Positions 1 to 6,523 of a DNA stretch of 7,473 bases are shown one piece after another. Under the pieces are notes generated by a model. The model saw only the letters and a program-made list of their open reading frames with translations. It made no database searches and was not told the origin of the DNA. The position numbers and the translations under genes were made by a program. The stretch is from assembly GCA_051646105.1 (NCBI GenBank), contig JBOFCO010000176.1:1-7473 (forward strand), written 5' to 3'. Source of the stretch: JBOFCO01 sp051646105. Its GTDB lineage: Bacteria; Pseudomonadota; Alphaproteobacteria; Rhodobacterales; Rhodobacteraceae. Position 1 is the stretch's first letter, and the number at the start of each line of letters is the position of its first letter.

Positions 1-59
1 CTTATGACGGCGGGTGCAGGGATTTTCCAGCGGTCGCGCTCTGGACAGGGCAGTGTGCA

Positions 60-76
60 GCGGGCAAGAAACCCGC
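60..76 (+). other. small hairpin just upstream of meaB
   Basis: A perfect 5-bp inverted repeat, GCGGG (60-64) and CCCGC (72-76), encloses a 7-base A-rich loop and ends 7 bases before the proposed meaB start. No T-tract follows, so it is not a standard intrinsic terminator. It could be a leader hairpin that affects translation, or it could be chance in GC-rich DNA. The rest of positions 1-83 shows no recognisable gene. Two forward frames stay open there, but neither gives a protein I recognise. Confidence 0.25.
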
Positions 77-83
77 GTCACGA

Positions 84-1079
84 ATGGAAAACAAAGCCAT
101 GACCCCGAAAGAACTGGCCACGCAGGTGATCGATGGCGACCGCCGCGCGCTGGCCCGCGCGATCACGCTGGTGGAAAGCAGCCGCGCCGATCACCGCGCG
201 CAGGCGGCTGCGTTGATGGCGGCGCTGTCATCGCATGGCAGGCAGGCGCTGCGTATCGGGCTTTCGGGAACACCCGGTGTGGGCAAGTCGACCTTCATCG
301 AAAGCTTCGGTCTGATGCTGACCGGGCAGGGGCTGCGTGTGGCGGTGCTGGCGGTCGATCCGTCCTCGGCCCGGTCGGGCGGGTCTATCCTTGGCGACAA
401 GACCCGGATGGAACGGCTGAGCCGCGATCCGGCCGCCTTTATCCGGCCGTCGCCCAGCCAGGCGGAACTGGGTGGCGTGGCAAGACGATCCCGAGAGGCG
501 GCGGCACTGTGCGAGGCAGCGGGGTTCGACGTGATCCTGATCGAGACCGTGGGGGTTGGACAATCGGAAACCATGGTTGCCGGGATGACCGACCTGTTTG
601 TGCTGCTGCTGGCGCCTGCGGGCGGCGATGAACTGCAAGGCGTCAAGCGCGGCATCATGGAAATGGCGGACATCATTCTGGTGAACAAGGCGGATGGCGA
701 TCTGAAACCCGCCGCGCTGCGCACCTGCGCCGACTATGCGGGGGCCTTGCGGCTGCTGCGCAAACGGTCGGAGGACCCGGAAGGCTTTCCCAAGGCGATG
801 GCAGTTTCGGCGCTGGATGAAACCGGGCTGGAAACCGCCTGGGCAGAAATGCAGGCGCTGGCCAGCTGGCGGCGCGACAGCGGTCATTTCACCCGCCGCC
901 GTGGTGAACAGGCCCGCCTGTGGTTCGAGGAAGAGGTGCGCCGCGGCCTGCTGGCCCGGATCACCGCAGATGCCGCCATCCGCCATGCGATGGAACACCT
1001 TGGGCGTCAGGTGGAAAGCGGCGATCTGTCCCCTGCCGCAGCGGCCCAGGACATGCTGGCAAGGTTGGGGACGGGCTGA
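84..1079 (+). CDS. meaB: MeaB/ArgK-family G-protein chaperone of methylmalonyl-CoA mutase
   Basis: The 331-residue protein is a SIMIBI-class P-loop GTPase. Known members load and protect adenosylcobalamin-dependent methylmalonyl-CoA mutase, in cytoplasmic propionyl-CoA or ethylmalonyl-CoA metabolism. Visible motifs are a short helical N-terminus, Walker A GTPGVGKST at 62-70, VDPSS at 91-95 followed by GGSILGDKTRM, the G3-like ETVGVGQ at 154-160, the guanine-specificity motif NKAD at 201-204, and SALDETGL near 242-249 as the G5 region. The length equals that of E. coli ArgK as I recall it. The start is uncertain: ATG at 84 has no clear ribosome binding site, and ATG at 99 (MTPKEL...) is equally plausible and overlaps a TGA at 100-102 in another frame. 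The same frame also stays open to the left edge. The mutase gene is not in this window. The gene converges with the hydrolase, leaving 32 bases with no visible terminator. Confidence 0.95.
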   Translation: MENKAMTPKELATQVIDGDRRALARAITLVESSRADHRAQAAALMAALSSHGRQALRIGLSGTPGVGKSTFIESFGLMLTGQGLRVAVLAVDPSSARSGGSILGDKTRMERLSRDPAAFIRPSPSQAELGGVARRSREAAALCEAAGFDVILIETVGVGQSETMVAGMTDLFVLLLAPAGGDELQGVKRGIMEMADIILVNKADGDLKPAALRTCADYAGALRLLRKRSEDPEGFPKAMAVSALDETGLETAWAEMQALASWRRDSGHFTRRRGEQARLWFEEEVRRGLLARITADAAIRHAMEHLGRQVESGDLSPAAAAQDMLARLGTG

Positions 1080-1111
1080 ATAGATTCCGCTTCAGGTTGC
1101 GACGGCTGTAC

Positions 1112-2062
1112 CTATCCGGCTGCCTTGAACAGCCCCAGCGCGGTCTCCATGAACCGTCCACGCAGGGCGGGGCGTTCCATCAGCAGTTCGTGGCGGGCCT
1201 CGGGGATCACCTCGAACCGGGCGTCGGGCCAGCGGGCCATGCGGGCATGGATGGCGGCGGGGTGCACAACAGTTTCATCCGTGCCAAGGCCCACGACCAC
1301 CGGCAGGGCGGGCGAGGGCAGCCGGGCAAGTGCAGCGGTTTCGCGCAGCGCGGCGTGCAGCCAGAACATATCCGGCCCGCCCAGCGACAGCTCTGGCCTG
1401 CGGCGAAGCTGGTCCTGCATCCAGGCATAGGTTTCCGCATCGGTCGTCAGCATGTTGGAGGCTGCGGGCGCGTTGCCAAGATAGGGTGCCGGCCCGGTGC
1501 CCGGCGCATAGGTCTGCCCCCGCCCGAAGGTCACGGCGGCCCAGGCGATGAAAGGGGCAAAGGGCCGTTGCCAGGGCTTCATTCCAATCCCCCACATCGG
1601 CGCGCTGAACGCGGCGGCCCTGACGGGTGGTTGATCGCCTGCCATGAGCCAGCGCAGCGCGATGCATCCGCCCATGGAATGCGACAGCAGCACCGAAGGT
1701 TCAGGCTGGCCAAGCGCCCGCACCGCGCCCAGCACGGCGGCAATGTCGCGCTGGTATTCCGCAAAATCGACGACATGCCCGGCATTGCGGTCAAAGACAG
1801 GGCGATCCGAAAGCCCCTGACCCCGCCAGTCCACCGCCACCACATGCCAGCCCGCCGCTGTCAGATCGGCGGCGACGGGACCGTATTTTTCGACATATTC
1901 GGTGCGTCCGGGAAAGACCAATGCGGTGCCGCGCGCCTGTCCCGCCGGCCAATGGGCTATGCGCAGCCGCATTCCATCTGCCGCATGCAGGAAAAAGGCC
2001 CGCCCGTCTGCCGGCCCGCGGGCCATGTCATCATAAAGCGGTGCGGGGTCCAGCCGGGTCAC
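1112..2062 (-). CDS. alpha/beta hydrolase, lysophospholipase/monoacylglycerol lipase-like
   Basis: A 316-residue serine hydrolase of the alpha/beta fold, probably cytoplasmic because no signal peptide is visible from the chosen start. An N-terminal strand region leads to FPGRTEYVEKYG (50-61), which matches the oxyanion-hole segment of the PldB/monoacylglycerol-lipase group. DWRGQGLSDRP follows at 78-88. The nucleophile elbow is SHSMGG (127-132) with Ser129 as the likely nucleophile. The likely acid is Asp262 in GTDETVV and the likely base is His291 in EARHELLMERP. The elbow has Ser instead of the usual first Gly. I chose the GTG at 2062 because GAAGG lies 7 bases upstream and the start falls 10 bases after the SCP2-like gene's stop. 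An ATG at 2128 in the same frame would add 22 residues overlapping that gene and is less likely. The substrate cannot be told from sequence; lysophospholipid, acylglycerol or another ester are all possible. Confidence 0.88.
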   Translation of the reverse strand: MTRLDPAPLYDDMARGPADGRAFFLHAADGMRLRIAHWPAGQARGTALVFPGRTEYVEKYGPVAADLTAAGWHVVAVDWRGQGLSDRPVFDRNAGHVVDFAEYQRDIAAVLGAVRALGQPEPSVLLSHSMGGCIALRWLMAGDQPPVRAAAFSAPMWGIGMKPWQRPFAPFIAWAAVTFGRGQTYAPGTGPAPYLGNAPAASNMLTTDAETYAWMQDQLRRRPELSLGGPDMFWLHAALRETAALARLPSPALPVVVGLGTDETVVHPAAIHARMARWPDARFEVIPEARHELLMERPALRGRFMETALGLFKAAG

Positions 2063-2072
2063 GGGCAAGCCT

Positions 2073-2360
2073 TCAGGACAGCACAGAGCCAAGCTGCATG
2101 GCCAGCCCCATGTCGCCATCCACCGCAAGTTTGCCGGTCATGAAGGCGGTGGTCGGGTTCAGGTCGCCCGACAGCATACCCTGAAAGGTGTCGACATCGG
2201 CGGTCAGCGTCACATCTGCGTCGTCATCGCCTGCCCGCGCGCCCTGCGCATCGACCATGACGCTGCCTTCGCCTTCGATCACGAATTTCGCGGTGCCTGC
2301 AAAGCCACCCGAAAGCTTTTCGTTCAGGCTGCTCACCGCCGCTTCGATAATCGCGCTCAT
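2073..2360 (-). CDS. SCP2 sterol-binding-domain family protein
   Basis: A 95-residue stand-alone SCP2-fold protein, a family that forms a hydrophobic pocket for lipids, sterols or acyl chains. The features seen are an amphipathic N-terminal helix (MSAIIEAAVSSLNEKL), a strand segment FVIEGEGSVMVD, an acidic GDDDADVTLTADVDTFQGML segment, and the family-typical ending GDLNPTTAFMTGKLAVDGDMGLAMQL. The start at 2360 is set by a strong GGAGG (2367-2371) 6 bases upstream. A longer in-frame opening to 2465 adds a basic, unlikely N-terminus and would run into the divergent TPR gene. It is the first gene of a two-gene minus-strand unit with the hydrolase, so a lipid-linked role is reasonable. In bacteria the ligand of these small SCP2 proteins is usually unknown. 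Confidence 0.9.
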   Translation of the reverse strand: MSAIIEAAVSSLNEKLSGGFAGTAKFVIEGEGSVMVDAQGARAGDDDADVTLTADVDTFQGMLSGDLNPTTAFMTGKLAVDGDMGLAMQLGSVLS

Positions 2361-2366
2361 TCCGAT

Positions 2367-2371
2367 CCTCC
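2367..2371 (-). promoter_or_regulatory. ribosome binding site of the SCP2-like gene
   Basis: GGAGG on the minus strand, 6 bases before the ATG at 2360. It is the best Shine-Dalgarno match in the window and fixes the start of this gene. Confidence 0.8.
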
Positions 2372-2401
2372 AGTTGTGATGCCGGGTATGGTCAGGGGGC
2401 A

Positions 2402-2429
2402 TTCCCTTTCCCGGCGCATCCGCTACACT
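2402..2429 (+). promoter_or_regulatory. putative promoter of the TPR gene
   Basis: A -10-like TACACT lies at 2424-2429, with a weak -35 candidate TTCCCT at 2402-2407 (16-base spacer). Transcription would begin at about 2435-2438, within five bases of the ATG at 2440, so the message would be leaderless or nearly so. This fits the absence of any Shine-Dalgarno sequence before that ATG. The -35 match is poor and the call rests mainly on the -10 box and its spacing. The minus-strand gene must have its own promoter in the same 79-base spacer, but I could not place it. Confidence 0.35.
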
Positions 2430-2439
2430 CTGCCCCGTT

Positions 2440-2994
2440 ATGACCCTTTCCTCACGCCTGCTCAAACATATCGTTGCGACAATCCTGTGCAGTTTCTGCG
2501 CGTTTCCGGTTTTTGCCGATGAAAAGCTCGATCAACTTTTCCGCGAACTGGCAGAAACGGAGCGCAGCGACTGGGAGCGGGTCGAAGCTGAAATCATGCT
2601 GGCCTGGTCGCGGTCCGGCTCTCCCGCCATGGATCTGTTGCTGAAGCGCGGTCAGGAAGCGACCGAGGCCGGGGATTTCATCACCGCAATCGAACATCTG
2701 ACGGCGCTGATCGATCATGACCCGGATTTCGCCGAGGGCTGGAACGCACGGGCAACGGCCTATTTTCATGCCGGGCGCTTCGGGGAATCGCTGGCGGACA
2801 TCCGCGAGACGCTGAAACGGGAACCACGCCATTTTGGCGCCCTGTTCGGCTTCGGCATGATACTGGAGGAACTGGACCAGCCGGAAAAGGCGCTGGAGGT
2901 ATATCGCGCGGCCCAGGCCGTGCATCCGCACATGCCCGCCGCACAGGAAGCCGTCGAACGTCTGGTGACCCAGACCGAAGGCGCGGCGCTGTAA
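2440..2994 (+). CDS. exported tetratricopeptide-repeat (TPR) protein
   Basis: A 184-residue protein with a Sec-type signal peptide: a basic start (MTLSSRLLKH), a hydrophobic core to about residue 25, and a likely signal peptidase I cut after VFA26. The mature part begins DEKLDQLFRELAE, which I recall as a common opening of small periplasmic TPR proteins in Rhodobacteraceae. About three TPR-like helix pairs follow: residues 63-96 (AGDFITAIEHLTALIDHDPD), 97-130 (Trp101 NARATAYFHAGRF) and 131-164 (LDQPEKALEVYRAAQAVHP). These would form a protein-binding surface in the periplasm; the partner is unknown. There is no Shine-Dalgarno before the ATG. The stop is 24 bases before the helicase start on the same strand, so the two may be co-transcribed, although one is exported and the other cytoplasmic. 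Confidence 0.85.
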   Translation: MTLSSRLLKHIVATILCSFCAFPVFADEKLDQLFRELAETERSDWERVEAEIMLAWSRSGSPAMDLLLKRGQEATEAGDFITAIEHLTALIDHDPDFAEGWNARATAYFHAGRFGESLADIRETLKREPRHFGALFGFGMILEELDQPEKALEVYRAAQAVHPHMPAAQEAVERLVTQTEGAAL

Positions 2995-3018
2995 TCACCA
3001 GGCAGATCGGGACAGCTC

Positions 3019-6000
3019 ATGCGGGACACCGCCAGAACCTCCCCTGCCAGAATCACGGCGGTGCTCGGGCCGACCAACACCGGCAAGACGCATCACGCGA
3101 TAGAGCGGATGCTGGCACACCGGACGGGCGTCATCGGCCTGCCGCTGCGTCTGCTGGCCCGAGAGGTCTACGACCGCATCGTCGCCGCGCGCGGCCCGTC
3201 CTGCGTGGCACTGGTGACCGGAGAGGAGCGGATCCTTCCCGACACTGCGCAATACTGGGTCTGCACGGTCGAGGCGATGCCCGACGCCATCGGAGCCGAT
3301 TTCGTGGCGGTGGACGAGATCCAGCTTTGCGGCGACCCCGAGCGCGGTCACGTCTTTACCGACCGGCTTCTCAGGGCACGGGGGCTGGTGGAAACCATGT
3401 TCATGGGTTCCGGCGCCATGCGCGGCGCGATTGCGGCGCTGGTTCCGGGCGTTCAGTTCGCGCGGCGTGATCGGTTTTCGACGCTGACCTATTCCGGGTC
3501 GAAAAAGATCAGCCGCATGCCACCGCGTTCGGCCATCGTCGGCTTTTCGGTCGACAATGTCTATGCGATTGCCGAACTGATCCGGCGGCAAAAGGGGGGG
3601 TGTGCGGTTGTCATGGGCGCGCTGTCGCCCCGCACCCGGAATGCCCAGGTGGCGCTGTATCAGGACGGAGAGGTCGATTTCCTGGTGGCGACCGATGCCA
3701 TCGGCATGGGGCTGAACCTTGATATTCACCACGTCGCCTTTTCTGCGCTGGCAAAGTTCGACGGGCGGCGGATGCGCCCGCTGTTCCCGCATGAAATGGG
3801 CCAGATCGCCGGGCGTGCGGGTCGTCATACCGAACCCGGAACTTTTGGCGTGACGGGGGAGGCATCCCCCCTGTCGCCCGATCTGGTCGAGGCTTTGGAA
3901 AACCACCGTTTCGCGGCCATCGAAAAACTGCATTGGCGCAATCCCGATCTGGAATTCGGCACTGTCGAACGGCTGGCGGCGTCCCTTGAGTTGGCGCCGC
4001 AGCATGAACGGCTTCAGCGTGGCCGGGAAGCGGATGATGTGCAGGCGCTGCGAATGCTGACGCTGCCGGGCGGCGTCGGTGACGGGCTGTCCAGCCCCGC
4101 GCAGGTGCGGTTGCTGTGGGATGTCTGCCGTATCCCCGACTTTCGCGGAATTTCGCCGGCCGAACATTCCGGGCTACTGTCGCGCATCTTCGAATTCCTG
4201 CGCGGACGGGGCATCGGCGGTGGCGGCAAGGTGCCGGATGACTGGCTTGCGGGCCAGATCCGGCGCATCGACCTGACCGACGGAGATATCGACACGCTGT
4301 CGAAACGGCTGGCCTATATCCGCACATGGACCTATGTCGCGCAACGAAAGGGTTGGGTTGCCGATGAAAACCATTGGCGGGGAGAGACGCGCGCGGTAGA
4401 AGATCGCCTGTCGGACGCGCTGCATGCCGCCCTGACCCAAAGATTTGTCGACCGGCGGACATCTGTCCTGTTGCGCCGGTTGAAACAGAAGGAGAGCCTT
4501 GTGGCCGAGGTGAACGACAAGGGCGAAGTGATGGTCGAGGGCGAATTCGTCGGACGACTGGAAGGTTTCCGTTTCCGTCAGGACGGCACCGCCACCCCGG
4601 ATGAGGGCAAGACCTTGCGTCAGGCTGCGTATGAGGCGCTGCGTCCGGAATTCCACCTGCGTGCGGACCGGTTCTACAACGCCCCCGATACAGAATTCGA
4701 CTATACCGAACAGGGCGGGCTGATGTGGGGCAGCAATGCCGTGGGCAAGCTGGTCGCGGGCCCTGATGCGCTGCGCCCGCAGGTCGAGGCCTTCGTGGAC
4801 GAGGAGGCCGGGCATGACGTGGCCGAAAAGGTGCGCCGCCGGTTGCAGCACTTCATCGACCGCAAGGTGGCCGCCCAGTTCGAGCCGCTTCTGGCGCTGC
4901 AACGGGACGAAACGCTGACCGGACTTGCGCGCGGCTTTGCCTTCCGCATGGTCGAGGGGATGGGGGTCCTTCCCCGCGATGCGGTGGCCGAGGATGTAAA
5001 GGCGCTCGATCAGGACTCGCGCGGTGCGTTACGCAAGCATGGTTTGCGCTTCGGCCAGTATACGATCTTTCTGCCCCTGCTGTTGAAACCGGCGCCAACC
5101 CGGTTGCGCCTTGTGCTGTGGTCGCTGGCAAACGGATTGTCGGAGTTTCCCGAAAGCCCGCCGCCGGGTCTGGTGACGATCCCGAACATCGCGGAAGTCC
5201 CGCGCAATCATTATACGCTCGCCGGTTATCACCCGGCGGGCGCCCGCGCGATCCGTATCGACATGCTGGAACGTCTGGCCGATCTTTTGCGGGCCAAGGA
5301 CAGCCGCGCGGGGTTCGAGGCGACGCCGGATATGCTGTCGATCACCGGCATGACGCTGGACCAGTTCGCCGACCTGATGGGCGGGCTTGGGTATCGCGCC
5401 GACAAGGGGGAACGCCCCAAGGCGCAGGCAGTGAAGCCGGCGGTGGATACCGCCGGCGAAGCCGAAGCGCAAGAGACAGTCTCCACCGAGGCTGGTTCCA
5501 CAGAAGCGCACGTCGACCCTGTGGCAATGGTTGAAACGGCATTGGCGGCCGATGCGCCACCTTCAACCGATGGGGATGCCGGACCTGTTTCTGCCGATGC
5601 CCCCGCATCCGGAGAGATCGGTGACGGCACCGTCCCTGCCGAGATGGAGCATTTCTACACCTTCGTCTGGGCGCCGCGCCGCAGCCCGCGCCCGCAGCAG
5701 GATCGACAGAGTGATCGGCAGAACGACCGGGGGCCGCGCGGTGAAGGTGGCAGGGGCAGGGCAGCCGGTCATCGCGGCCCGAAACCCGAAGGGGCAGAGA
5801 CAGGCGATGCCGCTGCCCGCGCAGACCGCAGCAATGACCGCAAGGGCGACCGTCTGCGGTTCGAGGGCGGCAAGCGCGGCGAGGATCATCGCAAGGGCGA
5901 GCGCGGCAAGGATGACAGGGGTCAGGGCAAGGGTGGCAAGCCGCAGGGTAAACCTTATGGCAAGGGCCAGCGTCCGCGTGATGACAACCCACGCAGCTAT

Positions 6001-6087
6001 GAGGCACGCCCACCCCGCAAGGAAGACCGGATCGACCCGGACAATCCCTTCGCTCAGGCGCTGATGGCGCTGCGCGACCGCAAGTGA
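3019..6087 (+). CDS. SUV3-like superfamily 2 RNA helicase with long disordered tail
   Basis: A 1022-residue ATP-dependent helicase most like the SUV3 branch, the mitochondrial RNA-degradosome helicase. Core motifs: Walker A GPTNTGKT (17-24), LPLRLLAREVYDR (41-53, motif Ia-like), the DEIQ box (99-102) rather than DEAD, FMGSGAM around 128-134 (motif III region), VATDAIGMGLNLD (223-235, motif V) and QIAGRAGRH (262-270, motif VI). Helical regions consistent with the SUV3 C-terminal domains follow to about 794. An Ala/Glu/Thr-rich acidic linker spans 795-874. EMEHFYTFVWAP (875-886) looks like a short conserved block. A disordered Arg/Gly/Lys/Asp-rich tail runs to about 1004, and the protein ends in DPDNPFAQALMALRDRK. 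Human SUV3 is about 786 residues, so the tail is an addition. The start at 3019 is favoured because motif I begins at residue 17, but its ribosome binding site is weak. The expected role is unwinding RNA, or RNA:DNA, in decay or ribosome metabolism. Confidence 0.92.
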   Translation: MRDTARTSPARITAVLGPTNTGKTHHAIERMLAHRTGVIGLPLRLLAREVYDRIVAARGPSCVALVTGEERILPDTAQYWVCTVEAMPDAIGADFVAVDEIQLCGDPERGHVFTDRLLRARGLVETMFMGSGAMRGAIAALVPGVQFARRDRFSTLTYSGSKKISRMPPRSAIVGFSVDNVYAIAELIRRQKGGCAVVMGALSPRTRNAQVALYQDGEVDFLVATDAIGMGLNLDIHHVAFSALAKFDGRRMRPLFPHEMGQIAGRAGRHTEPGTFGVTGEASPLSPDLVEALENHRFAAIEKLHWRNPDLEFGTVERLAASLELAPQHERLQRGREADDVQALRMLTLPGGVGDGLSSPAQVRLLWDVCRIPDFRGISPAEHSGLLSRIFEFLRGRGIGGGGKVPDDWLAGQIRRIDLTDGDIDTLSKRLAYIRTWTYVAQRKGWVADENHWRGETRAVEDRLSDALHAALTQRFVDRRTSVLLRRLKQKESLVAEVNDKGEVMVEGEFVGRLEGFRFRQDGTATPDEGKTLRQAAYEALRPEFHLRADRFYNAPDTEFDYTEQGGLMWGSNAVGKLVAGPDALRPQVEAFVDEEAGHDVAEKVRRRLQHFIDRKVAAQFEPLLALQRDETLTGLARGFAFRMVEGMGVLPRDAVAEDVKALDQDSRGALRKHGLRFGQYTIFLPLLLKPAPTRLRLVLWSLANGLSEFPESPPPGLVTIPNIAEVPRNHYTLAGYHPAGARAIRIDMLERLADLLRAKDSRAGFEATPDMLSITGMTLDQFADLMGGLGYRADKGERPKAQAVKPAVDTAGEAEAQETVSTEAGSTEAHVDPVAMVETALAADAPPSTDGDAGPVSADAPASGEIGDGTVPAEMEHFYTFVWAPRRSPRPQQDRQSDRQNDRGPRGEGGRGRAAGHRGPKPEGAETGDAAARADRSNDRKGDRLRFEGGKRGEDHRKGERGKDDRGQGKGGKPQGKPYGKGQRPRDDNPRSYEARPPRKEDRIDPDNPFAQALMALRDRK
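5682..6030 (+). repeat. low-complexity basic tail-coding segment of the helicase gene
   Basis: This segment encodes about 117 residues made mostly of Arg, Gly, Lys, Asp, Gln and Pro, with degenerate repeats of the codon pattern for (R/D)KG(D/E)R and GKGGK. At DNA level the unit CGCAAGGGCGA recurs at 5839-5849 and 5890-5900. It resembles RG-rich RNA-binding tails of bacterial DEAD-box helicases and RNase E. Such segments vary in length by slippage, so the repeat number may differ between strains. Confidence 0.6.
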
Positions 6088-6099
6088 ACGCCGCCGAAG

Positions 6100-6468
6100 G
6101 TGGTCGCTCTAGACAGGCAGCGTGCCGATCTGTGGTTGTTCCAGTGCCGCTTCTTCAAGACGCGGTCATTGGCCAGTGCGGCGATTGCGGGCGGCCATCT
6201 GCGGGTGAACGGGGCTAAGGTATTGAAGTCCGCTCACGGCCTGCGCGCGGGTGATGTGCTGACTTTCGTTCAGGCGGAAAGGGTGCGGGTTGTGCGGATT
6301 GTGGCGCTTCCCACACGACGCGGACCAGCATCAGAGGCCGCGTCGCACTATCTGGACATTACGGGCGGTGACAGCGTTCCGGACGAAAGCGCATCTGTGG
6401 AACATCCGCATTCGTCAGACGAACAGTCCCGCAAGGCTGACCTTTCCGATCCGGCCGCGCTTGATTGA
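6100..6468 (+). CDS. S4-domain RNA-binding protein, Hsp15 (HslR)-like
   Basis: A 122-residue protein whose first 70 residues form an S4 RNA-binding domain: RADLWLFQCRFFKTRSLA (8-25), then GGHLRVNGAKVLKSAHGLRAGD (31-52) and a basic strand RVRVVRIVALPTRRG. The RxDxWL..RFFKTR pattern matches the Hsp15 group, whose E. coli member binds 50S subunits carrying stalled nascent chains. The C-terminal half (about 86-122) is acidic and probably disordered. The start is uncertain. GTG at 6100 is the only start codon between the helicase stop in the same frame (6085-6087) and the conserved domain, but the purine run GAAGG (6096-6100) overlaps it and leaves no proper spacing. A GTG at 6084, overlapping the helicase TGA as GTGA, lies in another frame (see findings). 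The gene is almost certainly co-transcribed with the helicase. Confidence 0.85.
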   Translation: MVALDRQRADLWLFQCRFFKTRSLASAAIAGGHLRVNGAKVLKSAHGLRAGDVLTFVQAERVRVVRIVALPTRRGPASEAASHYLDITGGDSVPDESASVEHPHSSDEQSRKADLSDPAALD

Positions 6469-6486
6469 TCCCGCGCAACCGACTAG

Positions 6487-6514
6487 TTGACAGCAGACAG
6501 ACCGAGCCTATGGG
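6487..6514 (+). promoter_or_regulatory. putative fdxA promoter
   Basis: A perfect TTGACA (6487-6492) is followed, after 16 bases, by TATGGG (6509-6514). The predicted start of transcription at about 6520-6523 is next to the ATG at 6524, which suggests a leaderless or nearly leaderless mRNA. The -10 hexamer has TAT at its first three positions but lacks the final T (position -7). A GGGA at 6512-6515 could alternatively serve as a weak ribosome binding site for a longer transcript reading through from the helicase-S4 unit. Confidence 0.5.
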
Positions 6515-6523
6515 ACCGCCCCG

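Noticed and set aside
228..998. Minus-strand open frames opposite meaB (also 191-724) and a plus-strand frame at 14-631
   Set aside because: Composition is typical of shadow frames, and the MeaB frame carries all the GTPase motifs in order over the same bases.
1080..1111. Terminator between the convergent meaB and hydrolase genes
   Set aside because: I could find no stable inverted repeat or T-run in these 32 bases on either strand.
920..2143. 407-codon plus-strand frame across the end of meaB and the hydrolase
   Set aside because: It runs over the end of one well-supported gene and antisense to another, and the peptide is low-complexity Gly/Arg/His/Pro with no domain.
2073..2465. Longer SCP2-like protein starting at 2465
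   Set aside because: The extra 35 residues do not resemble the family, they overlap the divergent TPR gene, and the GGAGG at 2367-2371 clearly marks the start at 2360.
2995..4167. 390-codon open frame on the minus strand opposite the helicase core
   Set aside because: Its peptide is rich in Arg, His, Gln and Pro with no recognisable domain, and it lies opposite clear helicase motifs. Long antisense frames are expected in high-GC coding DNA with biased third positions.
5839..5940. CRISPR-like or tandem-repeat array
   Set aside because: The repeats are short, degenerate, in frame with the helicase and explained by RG/KG-rich protein sequence; there is no regular spacer pattern.
5531..6064. 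Alternative plus-strand frame within the helicase tail (Ala/Arg-rich)
   Set aside because: It is a shadow of the repetitive tail-coding segment. The helicase frame continues to a sensible conserved-looking C-terminus.
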